A stretch of DNA of 64,000 bases, taken from contig NZ_CP046915.1 of assembly GCF_009789675.1 (NCBI RefSeq), positions 248,001 through 312,000 on the forward strand, in the 5' to 3' direction. Below, piece by piece: positions 34,412 to 43,071 of the stretch (its first letter is position 1; each line of letters opens with the position of its first letter). The DNA is from Paraburkholderia acidisoli (GTDB lineage: Bacteria > Pseudomonadota > Gammaproteobacteria > Burkholderiales > Burkholderiaceae). The position numbers were made by a program, and so were the translations under genes. The notes beneath the pieces were generated by a model. It made no database searches. It saw only the letters and a program-made list of their open reading frames with translations, and was not told the DNA's origin.

Positions 34412-34463
34412 ATCGACGTACCCGATCGACGTACTCAATCGACGCACTGAATCGACGCATCGG
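34412..34463. repeat. four tandem 13-bp repeats between ATPase and lyase genes
   Basis: ATCGACGTA or ATCGACGCA begins at 34412, 34425, 34438 and 34451, an exact 13-base period. The units differ in their last four bases. It sits in the 121-base gap before the lyase-family gene. The function is unknown. Confidence 0.8.
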
Positions 34464-34532
34464 GTCGACCCGGCCAGCCGGCACATTGAATTAACGCATC
34501 GCGCCGTACCACGTTTCGAGCAGGAAGCCATC

Positions 34533-36170
34533 ATGTCAGTCATTCGTTCCGCGCGCCCGCTCGACTGGCGCGACCTCTGCGCCGTTGCCGCGGGCGCGCC
34601 GCTCACCCTGGCAACGGACGCCCGCGAGCGGATCGGCGCCGCGCGTGCGCTCGTCGAGCAGATCAACGCGCGCGGCATCCGCGCGTACGGCGTCAATACC
34701 GGCGTGGGCGCGCTCTGCGACGTGGTCGTCTCGCCGGCCGAGCAGCACGCGCTCTCGCACAACATCCTCATGAGCCACGCCGTGGGCGTGGGCGCGCCGC
34801 TCGGGACACAGGAAACCCGCGCGATCATGGCCGCCGCCATCAACAACTATGCGCACGGTCATTCGGGCGTGCGCGTCGAAGTGGTCGAACGCCTCGTCGC
34901 GCTGCTCGAAGCCGACTGCCTGCCCGAAGTGCCCGCGCTCGGCTCGGTCGGCTACCTGAGCCACATGGCGCATATCGCGCTCGTCTGCGTGGGCGCGGGT
35001 CACGCCCGCTGGCACGGCGAACGCGTGAGCGGCGCCGAGGCGCTGCGGCGGCTCGGGCTCGCTCCGCTCTCGCTCGAAGCGAAGGAAGGCCTGAGTCTCG
35101 TGAACGGCACGCCCTGCGTGACCGGCCTCGCCGCGCTCGCGCTCCAGCGCGCGCATTGGCTGCTCGATTGGGCCGATGCCGTGGCGGCCATGAGCTTCGA
35201 AAATCTGGGCGGACAGATGGCGGCCTTCGACGCCGCTTCGCTGGCGTATCGCGTCTCGCCGGGGCTGGCGCAGGTGGGCGCGCGCATGCGCGCGGCGCTC
35301 GCGGGCAGCGGCCTGCTCGCGGCGGCGCTCGGCCGCCGCACGCAGGACCCGCTCAGCATGCGCACGATTCCGCACGTGCACGGCGCGGCGCGCGACGTGC
35401 TCGCCGCCACGGCCGAGGTGGTGAATCGCGAACTCGCCTCGACCACCGACAACCCGATCGTCGCGGGCACGCCCGACGAGCCCCGCGTGTTCTCGCAGGC
35501 ACACGCCGTGGGCGCCTCCATCGCGCTGGCCATGGACAGCCTCGCCGCCGCCGTCGCGCAGGTCGCGGCGATGGCCGAGCGCCGCCTCGACCGCCTCGTC
35601 AATCCGCTCGTGAGCGGCCTGCCCGCGTTCCTCGCCGAGGCGAGCGGCACGCGTTCGGGCTTCATGATCGCGCAGTACACGGCGGCGGCACTGGTCGCGC
35701 AAAATCGCCGCGAAGCCGCGCCCGCCAGCCTCGACGGCGGCGTGACCTCGGGATTGCAGGAAGATCACCTGTGCCACGCCACGCCGGCCGCGCTCAAGGC
35801 GCTGGCCGTCATCGAAAATAGCAGCCGCATTTTCGGCATCGAATTGCTCGCGGCCGCGCAGGCCTACGACCTGCAGCCGGTTTCCGCCGAACGCGCGCCT
35901 TATACGGAAGCGCTCTATGCGAAGGTGCGCGCGGCGCTGCCGCCGTATCGCGACGACCGGCCGCTCGCCGACGACATGGGCCGCGCCTTCCGCATGATCG
36001 CCGACGGCGGCCCGCCGCCGTTGCCCGTCTTCACGGCGCCCGCGACGCCCGCCTCGCCTTCCTCGCCGGAAGGCTGGGCGCCCGGCGAGCCCATGGCGAT
36101 CGCGCACGCGCATACGGCCTCGGCGAATGACGCGATGCCCGGGGTGATGGGCGCGTTCGTCGGCCCGTAG
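34533..36170 (+). CDS. HAL/PAL-superfamily lyase lacking the MIO triad (candidate ergothionase-like enzyme)
   Basis: A 545-residue homologue of histidine ammonia-lyase. Fold landmarks are all present: AYGVNTGVGAL (Tyr52), LSHNILMSHAVG, INNYAHGHSGVR, LVNGTP (Asn191), QDPLSMR (271-277), STTDNP and GLQEDH (Glu410). The cofactor-forming Ala-Ser-Gly that normally follows GSVG is replaced in register by Tyr-Leu-Ser (141-143, bases 34953-34961), so MIO cannot form. The HutH Tyr280 position is Leu274. MIO-free members of this superfamily include ergothionase, which removes trimethylamine from ergothioneine. The ATG at 34533 follows AGCAGGAAG. It ends the transporter operon, so it likely acts on the imported compound. 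A MIO-less pseudo-enzyme is the alternative. Confidence 0.82.
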   Translation: MSVIRSARPLDWRDLCAVAAGAPLTLATDARERIGAARALVEQINARGIRAYGVNTGVGALCDVVVSPAEQHALSHNILMSHAVGVGAPLGTQETRAIMAAAINNYAHGHSGVRVEVVERLVALLEADCLPEVPALGSVGYLSHMAHIALVCVGAGHARWHGERVSGAEALRRLGLAPLSLEAKEGLSLVNGTPCVTGLAALALQRAHWLLDWADAVAAMSFENLGGQMAAFDAASLAYRVSPGLAQVGARMRAALAGSGLLAAALGRRTQDPLSMRTIPHVHGAARDVLAATAEVVNRELASTTDNPIVAGTPDEPRVFSQAHAVGASIALAMDSLAAAVAQVAAMAERRLDRLVNPLVSGLPAFLAEASGTRSGFMIAQYTAAALVAQNRREAAPASLDGGVTSGLQEDHLCHATPAALKALAVIENSSRIFGIELLAAAQAYDLQPVSAERAPYTEALYAKVRAALPPYRDDRPLADDMGRAFRMIADGGPPPLPVFTAPATPASPSSPEGWAPGEPMAIAHAHTASANDAMPGVMGAFVGP

Positions 36171-36191
36171 CGCCCCGCGCCTCGGCGCCCG

Positions 36192-36746
36192 TCACCCCAG
36201 TTCCGCACCCAGAAACTCCACGAACGCCCGCACGCGCGCCGAAAGCTGGTGCCGCTGCGGGTACACCGCGTAAATGTCGGCGCCCGGCGTGCGGTACTCG
36301 GGCAGCACGACCACGAGCCGCCCATCGGCGAGATACGGCTCGATGTCCCACGCCGCGCGCATGAGAATGCCGTGCCCGTCGAGCGCCCACTTCACGGCGA
36401 TCTCGCCGTCGTTGGTCGCGAGGTTGCCGTGCACGCGAATCGCCTCGGTCCTGGCATTCGCGCCGCGCTCGCTCGTGAGGCGCCAGACGCCGTACGCTTC
36501 GTCGCCCTGACGAATGCCGATGCAGTTGAAGCGCACCAGATCGTGCGGCGACTGGGGCGTGCCGTGCTTCGCGAGGTACGCGGGCGCCGCGCACAGCAGC
36601 CGCCGGTTGGCCGCGAGCCGCCGCGCGATCACGCGCGAGTCGGGCGGCTCGCCGAAGCGGATGCACACGTCGTAGCTGTCGTCGGTCAAAGGCGGCGGCG
36701 TGACCGAGAGCTGCAACTGCACGGACACCTGCGGATACTTCGCGAG
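36192..36746 (-). pseudogene. LysR-family regulator remnant, N-terminal half missing
   Basis: Only the ligand domain of a LysR regulator is present: LAKYPQVSVQLQL, YDVCIRFGEPPDSRVIARRL, HGILMRAAWDIEPYLADG and the C-terminal QLSARVRAFVEFLG. About 185 residues remain of roughly 300. The helix-turn-helix and linker helix are absent. Upstream of LAKYPQ the open frame continues only as the antisense of an MFS gene, so the ATG at 36848 is spurious. The break coincides with the point where the divergent MFS gene loses its own N-terminus. It is convergent with the lyase gene, 22 bases away. Confidence 0.85.
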
Positions 36747-37662
36747 CCTGTGGTTCCCGTCGCGCCAGCGCGCGCTGGCCGCCGCGTGGTTCATGGCCGC
36801 CGCGCCCATCTCCACGGCCATCGGCTCGCCCATTTCCGGCGCGATCATGCAATTGCCGCCCCTCTTCGGTCTTGCCGACTGGCAACTGCTCTACGTGCTC
36901 GAAGCCGTGCCCGCCGTGCTGCTCGGCTTCGTGGTGCTGCGCCGTTTGACCGATAGTCCGTCGAAGGCGACCTGGCTCGCCGCGGCGGAACGCGACTGGC
37001 TGATCGCGAAACTCGCGCAGGAAGCCGCCGCGCGCGAGGCGCAGGGCGGTCACACGAGCGGCGCGTGGAAGGCGCTCAGCGACCCGCGCGTGCTCGCACT
37101 CGCGCTGATCTACTTCGGCACCTCGGCGGGTTTGTACACGCTCGGGCTGTGGGCCCCGCTGATGATTCGCCAGTTCGGCTTCAGCGCGTTCGAAACCGGC
37201 CTGCTCAACGGCATCCCGAGCCTCGTGGCCGTGGTCGCGATGGTGGCGTGGGCGCGCCGCTCCGACCGCACCGGCGAGCGCACGTGGCACGTGGTCATTC
37301 CGTGCGTGCTGGCTTGCGCGGGTTTCATCCTCGCGGGTCAGGCGAGCACGGCGTTCACCATCGTCGGCGCGCTGCTGATCGTGAACGTGGGTATCAGCGC
37401 GGCGAAGGCGCCGCTCTGGGCCATGCCCAGCCTGTTCCTCTCGGGCGCGGGCGCGGCGGCCGGTATCGCCACGATCAATTCGCTCGGCAATCTGGGCGGC
37501 TTCGTCGGGCCCGCCATGATCGGCTGGCTCAAGCACGAGACGGGCAGTTACGAAGCGGGGCTCTACTTCGTGGCCGCCACGCTCGCAGTGTCCGCCATCG
37601 TCACCTTGCTGCTGAGCCGCAAGGGCGGCACGCGCTCCGTGGTGGCGCAGGTCGATCACTGA
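36733..37662 (+). pseudogene. MFS transporter remnant (anion:cation symporter type), N-terminus missing
   Basis: The frame enters an MFS protein at YFASLWFPSRQRALAAAWF, which in this family normally lies near residue 120. It then reads through to a normal C-terminus (about 309 residues, eight or so helices). GYLSGPISG-like SPISGAIMQLPP, TDSPSKATWLAAAERDWL and the later DRTGERTWHVV are typical of hexuronate/phthalate-type carriers. No start codon with a ribosome site exists at the break. The missing first helices are essential, so transport is not expected. Confidence 0.85.
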
Positions 37663-37707
37663 ATCGCCCGGGCAACCGGCGCGACGTCATCGCGGCGACG
37701 TCATTGC

Positions 37708-37725
37708 GATGTCGATGTCGATGTC
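37708..37725. repeat. three tandem GATGTC hexamers
   Basis: GATGTC repeats three times without gap between the MFS remnant and the SnoaL-like gene. A short microsatellite with no visible role. Confidence 0.7.
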
Positions 37726-37858
37726 GATAACGTGACGCGTGTCGCCGCGCAGGCGGCTTCGAAGGCCGCTTGCGCGTATGATCGTCGACGCCACCGCGAC
37801 ACCTTCGCAACAGCCGCGCGCGGATATGGCCCCTGCAACGCCTGCTCTGGAGGTGGAC

Positions 37859-38311
37859 GTGTCCCGCATCGACGATCGCAGCGAAACTCAAGCCGAGGTG
37901 CCCGAAGTCATCCGCGCCTTCTATCACGCGTTCGAGCAGCGCGACGTGACGTTGCTGCGCGCCGCCGTCACCGAGGACTGGCAATACCTGCCCACGCTCG
38001 CGCCCAATAGCGAAGCCCACGGCGCCGGGCAGATGGCCGCGATCTTCGCGCACATGAGCGCCGCGTTCCCCGACATCCACATCCAGATTCTCGACGTGGT
38101 CGCGAACCCGCAGAAAGTGGGCGTGCGCGCGCAGGTGAGCGGCACGCAGGAGGGCGAGCTGTTCGGCATTCAGGGCAGCGCGAAGCCAGTGCGCTTCGCG
38201 ATTCACTCGTTCCACGAATTGCGCGACGGCCTGATCGCCAGGACCTGGCATCTGGAGGACTGGCTTTCCGTGTTCCAGCAGATCGGCGAATTTCCGGGCG
38301 GCACGCGCTAA
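37859..38311 (+). CDS. SnoaL-like ester cyclase family protein
   Basis: A 150-residue cone-shaped (NTF2-like) protein. VIRAFYHAFEQRDVTLLRAAV, DWQYLPT and HMSAAFPDIHIQILDVV are the usual parts, and FAIHSFHELRDGLIARTWHLEDW closes the pocket. Members include polyketide cyclases and small epimerases or isomerases; no specific reaction can be assigned. I prefer the GTG at 37859 because GGAGG lies at ideal distance; ATG codons at 37826 and 37739 are alternatives that add low-quality sequence. Confidence 0.8.
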   Translation: MSRIDDRSETQAEVPEVIRAFYHAFEQRDVTLLRAAVTEDWQYLPTLAPNSEAHGAGQMAAIFAHMSAAFPDIHIQILDVVANPQKVGVRAQVSGTQEGELFGIQGSAKPVRFAIHSFHELRDGLIARTWHLEDWLSVFQQIGEFPGGTR

Positions 38312-38453
38312 GGGTTCCGGCGGCGCGATCTCGCCGGCACCACGTTCGACACGCGCTTTGCCGATACCCGCGCGGGCGGCGGCAGCGTGAACGCGATCTT
38401 GTTACGATGGACCGCTCTCACGCTTCCTTCGCTCCCTTCACGCCCGCCGCGCC

Positions 38454-40349
38454 ATGACCGACCTGCACGCCTCCTCCGCCCACGCCGCCTCGCCGCCCCA
38501 AAACGCCCGCATTACCGCCGATCAAGCCGTCGCGGCCGGCAAGGACTACGCCGAACTCGCCGCCAGCGAGCGCGGCGTGTTCTGGACGCAATTCGATCCC
38601 GCCGATAGCGCCACGCGCATTTTCCACGTCCCGAGCGGCGAGCCAGGCGCGGCGCCGCGCTGCCTCACGCCGGACGGTTTCAGCGTGCGCGGGCGCGTCT
38701 ACGAATACGGCGGCGGCGCGTTCTGCGTCGCGGGCGACACGCTCGTGTTCGTCAACGAAAAGGATCAGCGGCTGTATCGGCAAGCCATAGACGGCGATAC
38801 CCACGCACCGCTCGCGCTCACGCCCGCAGGCCGCCGCTACGGCGATTTGCGCGCGCATCGCGACCACGTGCTCGCGGTGGAAGAAGACGGCGACACGCAT
38901 CGCATCGTCGCCATCGCGCTTGAAGACGGCGCGCGCGAAGTGCTCGCCGAGGGCGGCGACTTCTATGCCGCACCCTGCCTCCACGAAACCCGCGAAGGCA
39001 CCGCGCGCCTCGTCTGGATCGAATGGCAACGCCCGCATCAGCCGTGGACTTCCACGCAGCTGCGCGAACGCGTGCGCGACGCCCGCGGCGCGTGGTCTTC
39101 GCCGCGCACGCTCGCGGGCGGCGATCGCATCGAGGCGCTGCAACAGCCGCAGTTCGACGCGCACGGCGCGCTCTGGTGCCTTACCGACCGCGCGGGCTAC
39201 TGGCAACCGTGGCGCGTGCGAGATGACACGCTCGAAGCGCTGCCTTGCGCGGCCGCCGATCACGCTTCGGCGCCGTGGCAACTCGGCGCGCGCAGCTGGC
39301 TCGCGCTCGACGAGGGCGCGAGCTTCGCCACGTGGTTCGACGACGGCTTCGGCGTGCTCGCGCATCGCCTCAACGACGGCACGCACGCCATTGCCTCCGC
39401 TTACAGCCGCTTTCACCATCTCGCCGCCGACGCCACGCACTTCTACTGCCTCGCGGCCTCGCCCACCTGCCCCGCCGCCGTGCTCGCCATCGCGCGCGAC
39501 GATCGTCGCGTGGAAGTCCTCAGCGAAGTCTCGCCAATGCTGCCCGCAGCGCGCATTCCGCAGCCCGAAAGCCTGCGCTTCCCGAGCGGCGATTCGCACG
39601 CATACGGCTATTTCTACGCGCCACAAGCGGCTGCCGATACCACCGGGAACGCCACCCCGGCGCCGCCCGTCGTCGTGTTCGTGCATGGCGGCCCGACCTC
39701 GGCGTGTTACCCCGTATTCGATCCGCGCATGGCGTACTGGACGCAGCGCGGTTTCGCCGTCGTCAATCTCAACTATCGCGGCAGCACGGGTTACGGCCGC
39801 GAGTTTCGCGAGGCGCTGCACGACAACTGGGGCGTGGCCGACGTGGACGACGCCTGCAACGCCGTCGCGTGGCTGGCCGCACAGGGCCGCGTGGACGCCA
39901 CGCGCGCGTTCGTGCGCGGCGGCAGCGCGGGGGGCTACACCGTGCTCTGCGCGCTCGCGTTTCGCGAGGTGTTTCGCGGCGGCGCGAGCCTCTATGGCGT
40001 GAGCGATCCGTTGACGCTCGGCGCGCACACGCACAAGTTCGAAGCCGACTATCTCGACTGGCTGATCGGCGACCCCGTCGCGCAGGCCGACCGCTATCGT
40101 GCACGCACGCCGCTGCTGCACGCGGACCGCATCGACGCGCCCGTGATCTTTTTTCAGGGCGAACTCGACGCCGTGGTCACGCCCGACCAGACGCGCCGCA
40201 TGGTGAGCGCGCTCGAAGCGCGTGGCGTCAAAGTCGAAGCGCACTATTACGCCGACGAACGCCACGGCTTTCGCAAGGCCGCGAATCAGGCCCATGCGCT
40301 CGAAGCCGAATACCGGTTCTATTGCGCGGTGCTCGGCCAACCGGCGTGA
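38454..40349 (+). CDS. S9-family prolyl-oligopeptidase-like peptidase
   Basis: A 631-residue cytoplasmic serine peptidase. The first 370 residues form a beta-propeller that filters substrates by size. The alpha/beta-hydrolase half then has VVFVHGGPTSACYP, the nucleophile in RGGSAGGYT (S491), the acid in GELDAVVTP (D572) and the histidine in DERHGF (H604). It resembles dipeptidyl-aminopeptidase/acylaminoacyl-peptidase proteins. There is no signal peptide. It stands alone, convergent with an efflux pump gene. Confidence 0.92.
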   Translation: MTDLHASSAHAASPPQNARITADQAVAAGKDYAELAASERGVFWTQFDPADSATRIFHVPSGEPGAAPRCLTPDGFSVRGRVYEYGGGAFCVAGDTLVFVNEKDQRLYRQAIDGDTHAPLALTPAGRRYGDLRAHRDHVLAVEEDGDTHRIVAIALEDGAREVLAEGGDFYAAPCLHETREGTARLVWIEWQRPHQPWTSTQLRERVRDARGAWSSPRTLAGGDRIEALQQPQFDAHGALWCLTDRAGYWQPWRVRDDTLEALPCAAADHASAPWQLGARSWLALDEGASFATWFDDGFGVLAHRLNDGTHAIASAYSRFHHLAADATHFYCLAASPTCPAAVLAIARDDRRVEVLSEVSPMLPAARIPQPESLRFPSGDSHAYGYFYAPQAAADTTGNATPAPPVVVFVHGGPTSACYPVFDPRMAYWTQRGFAVVNLNYRGSTGYGREFREALHDNWGVADVDDACNAVAWLAAQGRVDATRAFVRGGSAGGYTVLCALAFREVFRGGASLYGVSDPLTLGAHTHKFEADYLDWLIGDPVAQADRYRARTPLLHADRIDAPVIFFQGELDAVVTPDQTRRMVSALEARGVKVEAHYYADERHGFRKAANQAHALEAEYRFYCAVLGQPA

Positions 40350-40414
40350 CCGGAAAATCGCGTACGTGACACGGCGCGCGTGACGCCGCGCGGTGCGGGA
40401 CATCGGCGCGCGAT

Positions 40415-42025
40415 TCACGCCTCGGCGCGCCGCCCGGAAAGTAGCCAGACCGCCAGCGCGACCGCCACGGCCAACACCCCCGCCACCGCGAGCGCCGCCG
40501 CGAAGCCGCTCGCGAAACTCGCGGGCGCGGCGCCCGCCATCGCCGCGCGTCCCTCCGGCGCGACGCGTGCGAGCGCATGCGCGAGATCGCCCGCCAGCAG
40601 GTCCGACATGAACGACGCGTCCACACACGCGCTCACCGCGTGGGCGCACGCCGCCGTGGCATCGAGCGCGCCTCGCGTGCGTGCGGCGAGCACCGCGCCC
40701 AGCACGCCCACCGAACTGACGATAGCCGTGAAGCGCGTGGTCGTGCTGATACCCGACGCCATGCCCGTGCGATGCGCGGGCACGCACGCCATGATGGCCT
40801 TCTGCGTGTCGCCGTTGAGCACGCCCGCGCCCAGGCCCGTGACGATCATGCCGAGCGCGACCCACGCGTAGTGCCCCGCGGGCGCGAGCGCCGCCGTCGC
40901 CAGATTGCCGATGCCGACCAGACCCAGGCCGATGGAAAGCGTCGAAGTCGCGCCACGAAACCGCCGCGCGATACGCGCGCCGAGATACGGACCGGCGATC
41001 ATCGAAAGCGCGAACGGCAACATCCCCACGCCCGCCGCCACCGGCGACCACTCGAACGCGTTCTGCAGATAGAGCGGCAGAAACGTCATCATCACCTGCG
41101 CGCACGCCGCGTAGCCGAACATGCCGAGCACGGCGGCCACGAAGCGCGCCTGCGAGAACAGCGACAAGTCGATCACCGCATGCGCGAGACGCTTTTCCAC
41201 GACGACGAAACCCGCGATCAGCAGCACGCACGCGCCAAAACGTGCGACCGTCGCCGCGCCGTGCCAGCCCGCGCTTTGCGTGCCGATCAGCGCCCAGATG
41301 CCGCACGCGAGGCCCACGCCGAACAGCACGCTGCCCGCGAAGTCGACGCGTTGCGCGTGCGGATTGCGCGACTCCGGCACGACGCGCCGCGCGCACGCCG
41401 CGAGAAAGCCACATACCGGCAGATTGAGCAGGAAGATCCAGCGCCAGCCCACCCATTGCGTGATCACGCCGCCCACCAGCGGCGCGATCGTGGTCGCGAT
41501 ACCCATCGTCATGCCCCAGATCGCCCAGGCGCGCGCCCGCTCTCGCGGCCCCGGAAACGCGTGGGCGATCACGGCGAGCGCGGCCGTGAGCAGCATGGCC
41601 GCGCCCACGCCTTTGAACGCGCGCGAAACGTTGAGCACGGCCACGCCCGGCGCGAGACCGCAACCGAGCGAGGCGAGCGCGAACACGACCAGGCCGAGCA
41701 CGAGCATCCTCCTGCGGCCGTAACGATCGGCGAGACCGCCCATCGGCAGCAGGCACGAGGCGAACGACACCATGTACGCGCTCACCACCCATTCGACATC
41801 GGCGAAACCGGCGTGAAACGCGCGCGCGATCGAGGGCAGCGAGACCGCGACGATATTGGTGTCCAGCGAAATCAGCGCGCACGTGGCCGATGCCGTGGCG
41901 AGCAGCAACCCCGGCGATTTCAGCGCGTTAGCCGGTATCGCGGCCTGCGCGCGTTCCGGCTTGATCGGCCGCCGTAGTTCGCCGATGGTGCTCTCGCACA
42001 CGGCCTCGTTGCGTCTCTGCTCCAT
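40415..42025 (-). CDS. MFS drug efflux transporter, DHA2 (EmrB/QacA) family
   Basis: A 536-residue, 14-helix exporter. It shows motif C-like helix 5 (AIWGMTMGIATTIAPLVGG), LDTNIVAVSLPSIARAF in helix 1 and GGLADRYGRRRMLVLG in the first cytoplasmic loop, all DHA2 marks. WVGWRWIFLLNLPV is another hallmark. The ATG at 42023-42025 has GAAGGAACG upstream; a longer frame crosses the control region. It is divergent from a LysR gene 109 bases away, which likely controls it. No membrane-fusion partner is adjacent. Confidence 0.92.
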   Translation of the reverse strand: MEQRRNEAVCESTIGELRRPIKPERAQAAIPANALKSPGLLLATASATCALISLDTNIVAVSLPSIARAFHAGFADVEWVVSAYMVSFASCLLPMGGLADRYGRRRMLVLGLVVFALASLGCGLAPGVAVLNVSRAFKGVGAAMLLTAALAVIAHAFPGPRERARAWAIWGMTMGIATTIAPLVGGVITQWVGWRWIFLLNLPVCGFLAACARRVVPESRNPHAQRVDFAGSVLFGVGLACGIWALIGTQSAGWHGAATVARFGACVLLIAGFVVVEKRLAHAVIDLSLFSQARFVAAVLGMFGYAACAQVMMTFLPLYLQNAFEWSPVAAGVGMLPFALSMIAGPYLGARIARRFRGATSTLSIGLGLVGIGNLATAALAPAGHYAWVALGMIVTGLGAGVLNGDTQKAIMACVPAHRTGMASGISTTTRFTAIVSSVGVLGAVLAARTRGALDATAACAHAVSACVDASFMSDLLAGDLAHALARVAPEGRAAMAGAAPASFASGFAAALAVAGVLAVAVALAVWLLSGRRAEA

Positions 42026-42110
42026 ACACGTTCCTTCGCCTGATTCAACCCTGACATAAGGCGATGCTAAAGCCACGCGTGTTAAGAATCGATAGCCGAT
42101 AGAATCATGT

Positions 42111-42132
42111 GTATTCATTTGTGGATGAATAC
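42111..42132 (+). promoter_or_regulatory. LysR operator palindrome
   Basis: GTATTCAT-TTGTGG-ATGAATAC is a perfect 8-bp inverted repeat with T-N11-A geometry. It ends two bases before the LysR ATG, in the control region shared with the DHA2 pump gene. Confidence 0.78.
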
Positions 42133-42134
42133 CC

Positions 42135-43016
42135 ATGCAACTCGAACTACGCCATTTGCGCTGCATTCTCGCCGTCGCGCGCCATCTGCACTTCGCGCGC
42201 GCGGCCGACGAACTCGGCATCGCGCCGCCCTCGCTCACGAAACAGATTCGCGACGCGGAAACGCTGCTCAAATTCCGGCTCTTTCATCGCACGCGGCGCT
42301 CGGTCTCGCTCACGAGCGCGGGCGAAGCCTATCTGCCCGGCGCGGCGGCCGTGCTCGCACAACTCGAAGCGGCGCGCGAAAACGGCCTGCTCGCGCAGCG
42401 CGGGCAACTCGGGCGCATTCGTGTGGGCTACGTGGCGTCGGCGGTGTATGCGGGCGTGATGCGCAAGACGCTCACGCGGTTTCGCGCGTCGCATCCGCGT
42501 ATCGAAGTCGAACTCACGGAAATGCCGATGGACGAGATTCCGGCACGCATCGCCGACCGGCAACTCGACGTCGCGTACGTGCGCCCGCCCATGGCGTTCG
42601 CCGAGGAATTGCAGGCGACCTGCGTGCATCGCGACGAATTCGTGGTGGCCGTGCCCGCCGATTCGCCGCTCGCCGCGCTCGATCGCATCGCGCCGCAGCA
42701 GTTGCGTCACGAGCGTTTTGCGGTGCCCGAGCAGGAACTCGGCACGCTCGAAGTCGCGCGGCGCGGCCGGTTTGCCGCGCCCGCCGGCCGGCGGCCCGGC
42801 CCGTTGATCGCCGTGGTCGCCAGCGTCTCGCTCGACGGCACCGTGGCGATCGTGCCCGCCTCGCTCTGCGCGTGCGTCGCGCTGCCGGGCGTGGCGTACC
42901 GGCCGCTGAGCGGCAAACCGATTGCTTCGGAAATCGCGCTGCTGTACCGGCGTCACGAAAGCTCGCGTGCGGTGAAGGCATTTTTGCACGATGCGCGCGA
43001 CGAGAAGGACGTCTAA
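42135..43016 (+). CDS. LysR-family regulator, divergent from the efflux pump
   Basis: A 293-residue regulator with HTH MQLELRHLRCILAVARHLHF and APPSLTKQIRDAETLLKF, then the linker helix and a periplasmic-binding-like effector domain (VGYVASAVYAG, EEDFVVAVP-like HRDEFVVAVPADSPLA). It is probably the activator of the pump gene through the palindrome just before its start, and represses itself. The inducer is unknown. Confidence 0.92.
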   Translation: MQLELRHLRCILAVARHLHFARAADELGIAPPSLTKQIRDAETLLKFRLFHRTRRSVSLTSAGEAYLPGAAAVLAQLEAARENGLLAQRGQLGRIRVGYVASAVYAGVMRKTLTRFRASHPRIEVELTEMPMDEIPARIADRQLDVAYVRPPMAFAEELQATCVHRDEFVVAVPADSPLAALDRIAPQQLRHERFAVPEQELGTLEVARRGRFAAPAGRRPGPLIAVVASVSLDGTVAIVPASLCACVALPGVAYRPLSGKPIASEIALLYRRHESSRAVKAFLHDARDEKDV

Positions 43017-43071
43017 CACCGCGCACGTCTAAAAACACGTCGCGCGAATCATCGGCATTCCGAACGATGGG

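Noticed and set aside
34533..36170. Annotation as histidine ammonia-lyase (hutH)
   Set aside because: The MIO-forming Ala-Ser-Gly is replaced by Tyr-Leu-Ser, and no hutU, hutI or hutG genes are nearby.
36192..36848. Intact 218-residue LysR-like gene starting at 36848
   Set aside because: The first 33 residues are antisense of the MFS gene and there is no helix-turn-helix; treated as a remnant.
38418..41882. 1154-residue minus-strand open frame
   Set aside because: Its sequence is Arg/Ala/Gly-rich nonsense antisense to the S9 peptidase and out of frame with the DHA2 pump gene; a GC-skew shadow.
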